From Actinomycetota bacterium (GTDB taxonomy: Bacteria > Actinomycetota > Acidimicrobiia > Acidimicrobiales > Microtrichaceae), in the NCBI GenBank assembly GCA_005777415.1, contig SXMI01000158.1:1-12437 (forward strand): a stretch of DNA of 12,437 bases, read 5' to 3'. This document shows positions 7,098-12,437 of the stretch, one piece after another (position 1 is the stretch's first letter; every line of letters begins with the position of its first letter). The notes under the pieces were generated by a model. It saw nothing but the letters and a program-made list of their open reading frames with translations. It had not been told where the DNA came from and did no database searches. The translations under genes and the position numbers were made by a program.

Positions 7098-8447
7098 GTG
7101 GAACCCGACGAGCTCCAGGCGATCGCCGACCGCGTCGTGGCGCTGGCGCAACCGGGTGAGGAGCTCGAGGTGGTCGTCGCCTGGTCGAACGAGACCGAGG
7201 CCCGGGCCCATCAGGGCGAGGTGGAGCACTTCGTCGCCGCCGAGTCGGCGGGTGTGGGTGTCCGGATCGTCCGGGACCACCGGCAGGGACTGAGCTGGGC
7301 AGGAGTCCTCGACGAGGCCGCGCTCGCCGAGTGCGTTGCCGAGGCCCGGGACAACGCCGGCTTCGGTACCCCGGACGAGCACGCCGGGCTGGCCCGCCCC
7401 GATGGTGTCGAGGTGGTCGGGATCCCCCTCCACGACGAACGGCTGCGTTCGGTGACCCCCGAGGAGAAGATCGCGATCGCCGTGGAGCTCGAACGGCGGC
7501 TGCTCGCTGCCGACCCCCGGATGGTCGGGGTCGAGTCGGCCGACTACGCGGACGCCGTGATCGCTACGGCGATCGCATCGACCACGGGGATCCGACGGGC
7601 GAGCGTCGAGACGTCCGCCTACATCGGCACGTGGGCGCTGGCCTCGTCGGAGGACGACGTGACGACCGGGTTCGGCTACTCGGTCGGGCGCACGATCCAG
7701 GACCTCGACGTCGGCGCGGCCGTGGACGAGGCGGTCGACCGGTGCGTCTCCATGTTCGGCGCAACCAAGGCCCCGAGCCGGCGCACGACGGTGGTGTTCG
7801 ACCCCTACGTGTGCTCGCAGTTCCTCGGGATCGTCGCAGAGCTGGTGTCGGGTGAGGCCGTGCTCCGGGGTCGGTCACCGTTCGCCGGCCGGGTCGGTGA
7901 ACGGGTGGCCGCACCCGGGGTCACCCTCTACGACGACCCGCTCGACGTCCGGGCCCCGACCGCATCGGACGTCGACGACGAGGGTCTCGCCTGTCGTCGT
8001 GTCGATCTGGTCGAGGGTGGTCGACTCGGGGGCTTCCTCCACAACGCCTACTCCGCCCGCGCCAGTGGGTCCGCCTCGACCGGATCGGCCCAGCGCCCCA
8101 GCCACCGATCGGCCCCGGGGGTGGGTCCGAGGTCGCTCCGGCTGGCTCCGGGATCGGGCGCACTCGCCGACGTCGTGGAACGGGTGGGCGACGGGCTGTT
8201 GGTGCGTGAGGTCTCCGGCCTGCACTCGGGGGTGAACCCCGTATCGGGTGATCTCTCGGTCGGGGTCGAGGGTCGGGTGATCCGCGGGGGTGAGCTCGCC
8301 GAGGCGGTGCGCGAGGTGACGATCGCCTCGACGATCCCGAGGATGCTCCTCGAGATGACCGACGTCGGCGCCGATCTGACGAGGTTCCCGTGGGAGTCGG
8401 CCGGGGTGACGGTCGCGATCGGCGACGTGGTGGTGTCGGGGACATGA
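7098..8447 (+). CDS. pmbA: PmbA/TldE-family protein, first paralogue
   Basis: A 449-residue member of the TldD/PmbA family, normally the catalytically silent partner of TldD in the heteromeric metalloprotease. It lacks the HExxxH motif and ends without a TldD-type CGK block, as expected for TldE. Diagnostic segments are VGVRIVRD and EARDNAGF in the N-terminal half, IASTTGIRR, LRGRSPFAGRVGERVA, and SGLHSGVNPVSGDLSVGVEG near the C-terminus, the signature of PmbA. The open frame extends back to 6468 but would overlap the lipoprotein on the other strand and resembles nothing there. The GTG at 7098 (EPDELQAIADRV) gives normal family length. Upstream is CAGGCT, 6 nt before GTG, a weak match to the leaderless -10 pattern, and no ribosome site. 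It is translationally coupled to the next gene. Confidence 0.92.
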   Translation: MEPDELQAIADRVVALAQPGEELEVVVAWSNETEARAHQGEVEHFVAAESAGVGVRIVRDHRQGLSWAGVLDEAALAECVAEARDNAGFGTPDEHAGLARPDGVEVVGIPLHDERLRSVTPEEKIAIAVELERRLLAADPRMVGVESADYADAVIATAIASTTGIRRASVETSAYIGTWALASSEDDVTTGFGYSVGRTIQDLDVGAAVDEAVDRCVSMFGATKAPSRRTTVVFDPYVCSQFLGIVAELVSGEAVLRGRSPFAGRVGERVAAPGVTLYDDPLDVRAPTASDVDDEGLACRRVDLVEGGRLGGFLHNAYSARASGSASTGSAQRPSHRSAPGVGPRSLRLAPGSGALADVVERVGDGLLVREVSGLHSGVNPVSGDLSVGVEGRVIRGGELAEAVREVTIASTIPRMLLEMTDVGADLTRFPWESAGVTVAIGDVVVSGT

Positions 8448-9820
8448 GCGACGAGGCCGCGACCGCCCGGGTGCTCGATCCGGAGGAGCTCCTCGACGTC
8501 GCCTGCGCCCTCCGCGACCGGGCCCGCCCGGACGAGCAGGTCGAGGTCGTGCTCGCCCAGGGCAGCGGGACGACGGTCAAGGTGTTCGGGGGCGGTGTGG
8601 AGTCCCTGACCGTGGCCGGTGCCTCGGGTGCGGGGATCCGGATCGTCCGGGACGGCCGTCAGGGGTTCGCCCACTGCGGCTCGCTCGACGCGGACGTGTT
8701 GGACGACACGCTCGCCGAGGCCCGGGACAACGCCACGTTCGCCGAACCCGACGAGTGGAACGGCCTGGCCGTCCCCGACGGCGTCGAGCCGCTCGCCGTG
8801 GACCGGTGGTCCGAGGCCGTGGTCGGGATGTCCACGGATCGGAAGGTCGAACTGGCCCTGGAGCTCGAGCGCAGGGTCACCGCCTCCGATCCCCGGGTGG
8901 CCTCGGCCCGGACGACCTCGTTCGGTGACGGCTGGGCGGTGCAGGCGCTCGCCTCGACCACCGGCATCGAGGTCGCCGACCGTGGGGCCTCGTGCTCGGC
9001 CGCGACGCAGCCGCTCGCCCGGGACGGCGACGAGACCCAGATCGGTTGGGCCTTCGATGCCGGACGGGACCCCGAACTGCTCGACTGGGACCGCGTCGTC
9101 TCGGATGCGATCGAACGGGCGACCCGGATGCTGGGGGCGACCAAGCCCGGATCGTCCCGGCGGACGATCCTGTTGGATCCCCGGATGGCGGCGACGCTGC
9201 TCGGCGTGGTGAGCGTGATGCTCTGCGGCGACCAGGTGGTGAAGGGCCGCAGCCCGTTCGAGGGGCGACTCGGTGAGCAGGTGGCGTCGCCGCTCCTCAC
9301 CCTGGGCGACGACCCGACGCGGACGGAGTCGCTGGCGGCCGACAGCCACGACGGCGAGGGCCTGGCGTGCCGACCGAACCCGCTGATCGTGGACGGCGTG
9401 CTCAACCGGTTCCTCCACGACTCGTACTCGGGACGCCGCAGCGGAACGGCCTCCACGGGGTCGGCCGTCCGCGGTACCCGGTCCACCCCCGGGGTGGGCG
9501 CGCAGCTGCTCGTGATCGAGCCGGGCCGTCGATCCTTCGACGAGCTCGTGTCCTCCATCGACCACGGCCTGTGGGTGACGACCTTCAGCGGTCTGCACTC
9601 AGGTGTGAACCCGACGTCGGGCGACTTCTCCGTCGGGGCGGAAGGGATCCTGATCGAGGGCGGCGCGTTGTCGGGACCGGTGCGGGAGGTCACGGTGGCC
9701 TCGACGATCCAGCGGCTGCTGCTCGACGTGAGCGAGGTGGGTGGTGATCTGGAGTGGCTCCCCGGCGGTGACGGGTCCTGCTCACTGGTGATCGACGACG
9801 TGTCGGTGGCCGGGACCTGA
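8444..9820 (+). CDS. pmbA: PmbA/TldE-family protein, second paralogue
   Basis: A 458-residue paralogue of the preceding gene, starting in an ATGA overlap with its stop, so the two are made together. Shared blocks include GIRIVRDGRQGF, EARDNATF, LASTTGIEV, KGRSPFEGRLGEQVASP and FSGLHSGVNPTSGDFSVGAEG. Like its neighbour it has no HExxxH metal site. By eye the two are roughly 40-50% identical, so the duplication is old and the subunits may have specialised. The KGRSPFEGRLGEQVASP block is closer to the TldD segment FAGRIGEQVASP than its neighbour's version is. One expectation is that each pairs with TldD to make different peptidases; another is that the two form a complex of their own. A longer start at 8390 would intrude on the upstream gene and is rejected. 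Confidence 0.92.
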   Translation: MSDEAATARVLDPEELLDVACALRDRARPDEQVEVVLAQGSGTTVKVFGGGVESLTVAGASGAGIRIVRDGRQGFAHCGSLDADVLDDTLAEARDNATFAEPDEWNGLAVPDGVEPLAVDRWSEAVVGMSTDRKVELALELERRVTASDPRVASARTTSFGDGWAVQALASTTGIEVADRGASCSAATQPLARDGDETQIGWAFDAGRDPELLDWDRVVSDAIERATRMLGATKPGSSRRTILLDPRMAATLLGVVSVMLCGDQVVKGRSPFEGRLGEQVASPLLTLGDDPTRTESLAADSHDGEGLACRPNPLIVDGVLNRFLHDSYSGRRSGTASTGSAVRGTRSTPGVGAQLLVIEPGRRSFDELVSSIDHGLWVTTFSGLHSGVNPTSGDFSVGAEGILIEGGALSGPVREVTVASTIQRLLLDVSEVGGDLEWLPGGDGSCSLVIDDVSVAGT

Positions 9821-9833
9821 TCGGGGTCCCCGC

Positions 9834-9847
9834 CCGGGTCCGCCCGG
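9834..9847. terminator. short GC hairpin between convergent pmbA and SAF genes
   Basis: CCGGG (9834-9838) and CCCGG (9843-9847) can pair around a 4-nt loop, 13 bp after the second pmbA stop and 22 bp from the stop of the opposing gene. There is no T-run. It is the only terminator-like structure in this 49-bp gap and is weak. Confidence 0.25.
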
Positions 9848-9859
9848 CGCACACCCGAT

Positions 9860-9881
9860 CACGAGCCGGTCACGAGCCGGT
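9860..9881. repeat. two tandem copies of an 11-bp repeat across the SAF gene stop
   Basis: CACGAGCCGGT occurs at 9860-9870 and again at 9871-9881, followed by CACGGG. The junction of the copies carries the minus-strand TGA stop (9872-9870) of the SAF-domain gene. Slippage here would change the end of that protein. Confidence 0.6.
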
Positions 9882-10628
9882 CACGGGACGGCGGACGGTC
9901 AGTCCGACCGGCCCGACGAGCGCCCGTTGTGCGACTCGGGTGGCTTCTCCGTCGGCCACGGCCAGGGTGACGGCGTCCTCCCGGATGTCGAGGACGACCG
10001 CGGAGCGGGCCACGACGGTGGCCTCGCCGGGACCGGTGGCCGCGGCGTCGACGACGGGCTCGGGGGCGGCGACGACGTCGACCACGTCGCCCGGGCCGAT
10101 CGCAGGGGCGTCGTCGGCCAGGACGACGGCGACGCCCGTGTGCCCGGCCGGCAGTCGGGCGGCGAGCGGGCCCGAGGCCGCGGGTGCGACGTCGTTCTCG
10201 ACGAGGACCTCACCGACGGTCAGCGACCGGACGGCGCGTCGACCGGGTGGGACCCGCTCGACGGCCCGATCGGGCACTGCGACCATCGGCAGCTCGGCAG
10301 TCCGGATCGACGAGGTGTCGAGCGGGTCTCCGGCGCTCAGATCCCTCGCCGCAACCAGCACGATCCGTCGGGGCCCCCAGTCGTCGCGGAGTTGCTGGCC
10401 GCGGAGCCACTGGCCGTGGGTCAGGACCCCGGCCGCAACGGCGAGGACGATCGCGAGCGAGCGGGTTCGCAGCGCCCGTCTGCCGGCCCGGTGGAGTCGG
10501 GAGCTGCGGAAGTCGGCCAGGGCGTCCGGCCAACGGCCCGTCGGGTCGGTGTCGGCCGGTCTGCGGGGCGGCCAGCGGCGTGCGCCGGTGGTCGACCGCG
10601 ATGGTCGTCGGACCGTCGGAGGGATCAC
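9870..10628 (-). CDS. SAF-domain membrane protein, CpaB/RcpC-like
   Basis: A 252-residue protein with an Arg/Pro-rich cytosolic head (1-56), one membrane span (about 57-71) and an extracytoplasmic SAF domain (about 87-150, from RRIVLVAARDLSAGDPLD to GEVLVENDV). A second beta-rich part follows, containing GDVVDVVAA. This is the architecture of CpaB/RcpC, the Flp pilus assembly protein, though many actinobacteria carry such proteins with no pilus genes nearby, and none is in this window. Function here is therefore unassigned. Start is the GTG at 10628, with GAGGTGA just upstream. It lies 100 bp after map on the same strand and is convergent with the second pmbA gene. Confidence 0.8.
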   Translation of the reverse strand: MIPPTVRRPSRSTTGARRWPPRRPADTDPTGRWPDALADFRSSRLHRAGRRALRTRSLAIVLAVAAGVLTHGQWLRGQQLRDDWGPRRIVLVAARDLSAGDPLDTSSIRTAELPMVAVPDRAVERVPPGRRAVRSLTVGEVLVENDVAPAASGPLAARLPAGHTGVAVVLADDAPAIGPGDVVDVVAAPEPVVDAAATGPGEATVVARSAVVLDIREDAVTLAVADGEATRVAQRALVGPVGLTVRRPVTGS

Positions 10629-10668
10629 GGGTCACCTCGGGTGACGTCGGGTGACATCGGGTCGGTGG
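10629..10668. repeat. 10-bp-period repeat run upstream of the SAF gene
   Basis: Four consecutive decamers start with GGGT: GGGTCACCTC, GGGTGACGTC, GGGTGACATC and a degenerate GGGTCGGTGG. The first two also form the inverted repeat GTCACC-TCG-GGTGAC (10631-10645). Read on the minus strand, the first decamer contains the GAGGTGA that serves as the SAF gene's ribosome site. The 10-bp spacing matches a helical turn, so a regulator could bind on one face. Confidence 0.5.
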
Positions 10669-10728
10669 TGGGGGCCCGAGGCCGCCGAGCGGACGAGTCG
10701 GTCGTGTTGCACCGACCGTGGGCGGGCC

Positions 10729-11691
10729 TCAGTCGGCTGGGGTCGCCGGGGACGTGCCGGCGCCGACGCCGGCGTACAGGACCTCCGCCGGCGGACCGTC
10801 CGCCGGCACGGTCAGGAGTTCGTGGCCGTCGTCGGTGACGAGCACGGTGTGCTCGAACTGCGCCGAACGCTGCAGGTCGCGAGTGGCGACGGTCCAGTCG
10901 TCGTCCCACATCTCGAGCGCCGCGCTCCCCAGGTTGATCATGGGCTCGATCGTGAAGGTCATGCCGGGTTCGAGCACGGTGTCCTGACGGGGGTCGAAGT
11001 AGTGGGGGATCTGCAGCGAGGTGTGGAACTGATCGCCGATCCCGTGGCCGATGAACTCCCGCACGACGCTGTAGCCCTCGGGCAGGGCGACGGCCTCGAT
11101 CGCACGGCCGATCTCGTAGACCCGGGCACCGGGACGGACCACGTCGATGCCGGCGTGCATGGCGGCCCTGGTGGTTGCCACGAGGGCGGCGGACCGGTCG
11201 TCCACGTCGCCGACGAGGAACGTCGCCGACGTGTCTCCGTGGACGCCCTCGATGAACGCCGTCACGTCGATGTTGACGATGTCGCCGTCCTGGAGCCGCC
11301 GCGAGTCGGGGATCCCGTGGCAGATGACCTCGTTCACCGAGGAGCAGAGCGACTTCGGGTACCCCCGGTAGTTGAGCGTGGACGGGTAGGCACCGGCTGC
11401 GACCATGGCCTCGTGGCCGATCCGGTCGAGCTCGTCGGTCGTGATGCCGGGCGTGACGTGGCGGCCGACCTCCACGAGCGCAGCGGCCGCCACCCGACCG
11501 GCGATGCGCATGGCCTCGATCTCACTCGGGGTCCGGACCGCACGTGCACCCCGGTCCGAGGGGATGCCGGTGGCTGCGTAGTCGGGTCGGGCGATCCCGG
11601 CGGGCACGGTGCGGAGTGGTCCGACGAGGCCGGGGACGACCGGGGGTGAGGGAGGCGGGGGGAGCGCAGGACGGCGCTTGCGGCGGGCCAT
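10729..11691 (-). CDS. map: type I methionine aminopeptidase with N-terminal proline-rich extension
   Basis: A 320-residue cytosolic enzyme that removes the initiator methionine from new proteins. All five metal ligands are present at the correct spacing: Asp142 and Asp153 (VNIDVTAFIEGVHGDT), His216 (IGHGIG), Glu249 (TIEPM) and Glu280 (QFEHT). His125 corresponds to the substrate-contacting histidine. Relative to E. coli MetAP the catalytic residues are shifted by about 45, owing to an N-terminal extension with a basic patch (RRKRR) and four consecutive prolines within LPPPPSPPVVP. A similar PxxP-containing extension is known in the mycobacterial MetAP1c and is thought to contact the ribosome or partner proteins. 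Start choice: the ATG at 11691 has TACCAT 7 nt upstream; the ATG at 11700 adds three residues and a GTG at 11730 adds thirteen. No ribosome site decides between them. Confidence 0.95.
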   Translation of the reverse strand: MARRKRRPALPPPPSPPVVPGLVGPLRTVPAGIARPDYAATGIPSDRGARAVRTPSEIEAMRIAGRVAAAALVEVGRHVTPGITTDELDRIGHEAMVAAGAYPSTLNYRGYPKSLCSSVNEVICHGIPDSRRLQDGDIVNIDVTAFIEGVHGDTSATFLVGDVDDRSAALVATTRAAMHAGIDVVRPGARVYEIGRAIEAVALPEGYSVVREFIGHGIGDQFHTSLQIPHYFDPRQDTVLEPGMTFTIEPMINLGSAALEMWDDDWTVATRDLQRSAQFEHTVLVTDDGHELLTVPADGPPAEVLYAGVGAGTSPATPAD

Positions 11692-11698
11692 TGGCGCC

Positions 11699-11704
11699 AT
11701 GGTA
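11699..11704 (-). promoter_or_regulatory. candidate -10 box of a leaderless map transcript
   Basis: TACCAT on the minus strand fits TANNNT and ends 7 nt before the ATG at 11691, the spacing expected when the transcript begins at the start codon. No good -35 is visible, and the box overlaps the alternative ATG at 11700. If it is active, that earlier ATG cannot be used from this promoter. Confidence 0.35.
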
Positions 11705-11734
11705 CGTGGCTCGTCCCGGTGGACCCCCACCGCC

Positions 11735-11869
11735 CCGGCGGGCCGCAGGGCCCGGGGTGATCCGGCGGGCCGCAGGGCCCGGGATGATCCGGCGGGCCGC
11801 AGGGCCCGGGGTGATCCGGCGGGCCGCAGGGCCCGGGGTGATCCGGCGGGCCGCAGGGCCCGGGATGAT
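11735..11869. repeat. five head-to-tail copies of a 27-bp repeat between fmdB and map
   Basis: The unit CCGGCGGGCCGCAGG plus GCCCGGGGTGAT is repeated five times with no spacer, at 11735, 11762, 11789, 11816 and 11843. The copies are identical except at unit position 23, which is G, A, G, G, A in order. Each unit contains GGGCC-GCAG-GGCCC, a 5-bp stem with a 4-nt loop, so an RNA across the region would carry five hairpins in a row. The 27-bp period leaves all frames open as nine-residue repeats, but no start codon or family match supports translation. Copies this similar point to recent expansion and a likely variable-number locus. Confidence 0.95.
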
Positions 11870-11886
11870 CCGAGGAGTCCCGGGGA

Positions 11887-12282
11887 TCAGGCGTTCGACG
11901 TGGTCGAGCCCGAGGTGCTTCCGGACCCACCGCCGGAGCCGGAGCCGCTCGAGCCACCCGAGCCGCTGGAGCCACCCGAGCCTCCTGAGGATGACGCGTC
12001 GCCGGACCCCGATGACGTCCCCGACGACCCGCTGCCGCTCGAGGACGACTCGCTGGAGCCGGTCGAGGAACTCGAGGACGATCCGCTGGAGCCGCTCGAG
12101 CCCTTGCGGCTGTCGGTCTTGTAGAACCCCGACCCCTTGAACGAGATCCCGACCGGCGAGAAGACCTTCCGGATCTCGGCGCTGCCGCACGAGGGACAGG
12201 CCTGAGGGGGATCGTCGTCGAACCCGAGCTGTTCCTCGAAGGTGTGGCCGCAGTCGCGGCACTTGAACTCGTAGAGCGGCAC
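11887..12282 (-). CDS. FmdB-family zinc-ribbon protein with long Ser/Gly tail
   Basis: A 131-residue protein. The first 55 residues are the FmdB/CxxC_CxxC_SSSS zinc ribbon: MPLYEFKCRDCGHTFEE, then PQACPSCGS, with Cys8, Cys11, Cys29 and Cys32 as zinc ligands, and the usual GISFKGSGFYKTD ending. The family was named after a regulator of the formamidase/amidase operon, but most members are uncharacterised. From residue 60 to the end the protein is almost entirely Ser and Gly with scattered Thr, Asp and Glu, about 70 residues of presumably disordered sequence; family members often have a shorter tail of this kind. Start is the GTG at 12282, with GGAGG 5 nt upstream. It begins 29 bp after the stop of a gene entering from the right and lies upstream of map on the same strand. 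Confidence 0.9.
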   Translation of the reverse strand: MPLYEFKCRDCGHTFEEQLGFDDDPPQACPSCGSAEIRKVFSPVGISFKGSGFYKTDSRKGSSGSSGSSSSSSTGSSESSSSGSGSSGTSSGSGDASSSGGSGGSSGSGGSSGSGSGGGSGSTSGSTTSNA

Positions 12283-12308
12283 GGTCTCCTCCGTAGGTGC
12301 GGACGGTC

Positions 12309-12314
12309 ACCCTA
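12309..12314 (-). promoter_or_regulatory. weak candidate -10 box upstream of the FmdB-like gene
   Basis: TAGGGT on the minus strand fits TANNNT and would give a leader of about 20 nt carrying the GGAGGAG site. No acceptable -35 is seen, and its TAG is also the stop codon of the upstream reading frame, so the match may be accidental. Confidence 0.2.
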
Positions 12315-12437
12315 CCGCCGGGCACCGAACCCACTGAATCCGCCGCCCCTTGCCCCGCCCCCGCCCCCGCTGCCCCGGCCCGCCGCCCCCGCTGCCCCGG
12401 CCCGCCGCCCCCGGCCCGCCGGCTTTGTGGTGCGAGC
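12312..12437 (-). CDS. C-terminal end of a Gly/Arg-rich protein entering from the right edge
   Basis: On the minus strand an open frame runs from the window edge to a TAG at 12314-12312, giving 41 residues that end GGGGGARGGGFSGFGARR. A glycine-rich finish with FSGFG is common at the end of TPM-domain and related DUF2207-type membrane proteins, but too little is present to name the family. Placement 29 bp before the FmdB-like start, on the same strand, fits a preceding operon gene. The stretch is repetitive and GC-rich, so an open frame could also be chance. Confidence 0.45.
   Translation of the reverse strand, partial: ARTTKPAGRGRRAGAAGAAGRGSGGGGGARGGGFSGFGARR
12364..12422. repeat. 22-bp repeat, G-rich on the minus strand
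   Basis: The unit CCCCCGCTGCC plus CCGGCCCGCCG occurs at 12364-12385 and 12386-12407, then a partial third copy without the central GCTGCCCC (12408-12422). The minus strand carries many runs of three to five G with short spacers and could fold into G-quadruplexes. The repeat lies inside the possible Gly/Arg-rich coding end described at 12312-12437, but its length of 22 bp is not a multiple of three, so successive copies would be read in different frames. Confidence 0.75.

Noticed and set aside
2853..9820. A RiPP biosynthesis cluster built around TldD/TldE
   Set aside because: No short precursor peptide, cyclodehydratase, radical SAM enzyme or exporter was found. A P450 alone is not enough, and its own repressor suggests separate control.
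10651..11649. 332-codon plus-strand frame opposite map
   Set aside because: It is antisense to a methionine aminopeptidase with all metal ligands, and its product is His/Asp/Arg-rich without structure.
11735..11869. CRISPR array
   Set aside because: The 27-bp units abut with no spacers and no cas gene is present.
11522..12334. Minus-strand frame with collagen-like nine-residue repeats
   Set aside because: It reads through the 27-bp array only because 27 is divisible by three. It overlaps map and fmdB in wrong frames and has no supported start.

Overview
High-GC DNA (about 70% GC wherever sampled by hand). The actinobacterial flavour of DXS (NDNGRSYAP), the methionine aminopeptidase with a proline-rich N-terminal extension, and several TANNNT boxes 6-7 nt ahead of start codons suggest an Actinomycetota chromosome, possibly an Acidimicrobiia-like lineage. 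The lineage is an inference. Most of the window is ordinary housekeeping sequence. The part that looks like accessory DNA is a P450/TetR pair in the middle.

Layout. (1) 1-2760, minus strand: an FlK-like hot-dog thioesterase, a lysylphosphatidylglycerol-synthase-TM/YbhN-like membrane protein, and the first 354 residues of dxs, which runs off the left edge. (2) 2853-4247, plus strand: an intact tldD metalloprotease. (3) 4277-6218, minus strand: a cytochrome P450 and its TetR-type repressor, 1 nt apart, driven by a promoter whose -35/-10 spacer is a near-perfect palindrome. (4) 6333-6410, plus strand: a 26-codon remnant of a second tldD 3' end, followed by a strong hairpin. (5) 6492-6953, minus strand: a small lipoprotein. 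(6) 7098-9820, plus strand: two tandem PmbA/TldE paralogues coupled by an ATGA overlap. (7) 9870-12282, minus strand: a FmdB-type zinc-ribbon protein, methionine aminopeptidase and a SAF-domain (CpaB-like) membrane protein. Five 27-bp tandem repeats lie between the first two and a 10-bp repeat run lies ahead of the third. (8) 12312-12437: the Gly/Arg-rich C-terminus of a minus-strand protein entering from the right edge.

How the genes fit together. TldD and TldE form a heteromeric metalloprotease in other bacteria. Here one TldD, carrying the HExxxH and Cys metal site, shares a locus with two TldE-type subunits, so alternative heteromers are possible. The P450/TetR unit lies between tldD and the two TldE genes. 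The tldD 3' end occurs twice, once on each side of that unit, at 85% nucleotide identity and with nearly all differences synonymous. I read this as an acquired segment that arrived with its own tldD 3' end and left the resident end and its hairpin stranded at 6333-6460. This is the most interesting structure in the window. I did not find a clearly new multi-gene defence or mobile system.
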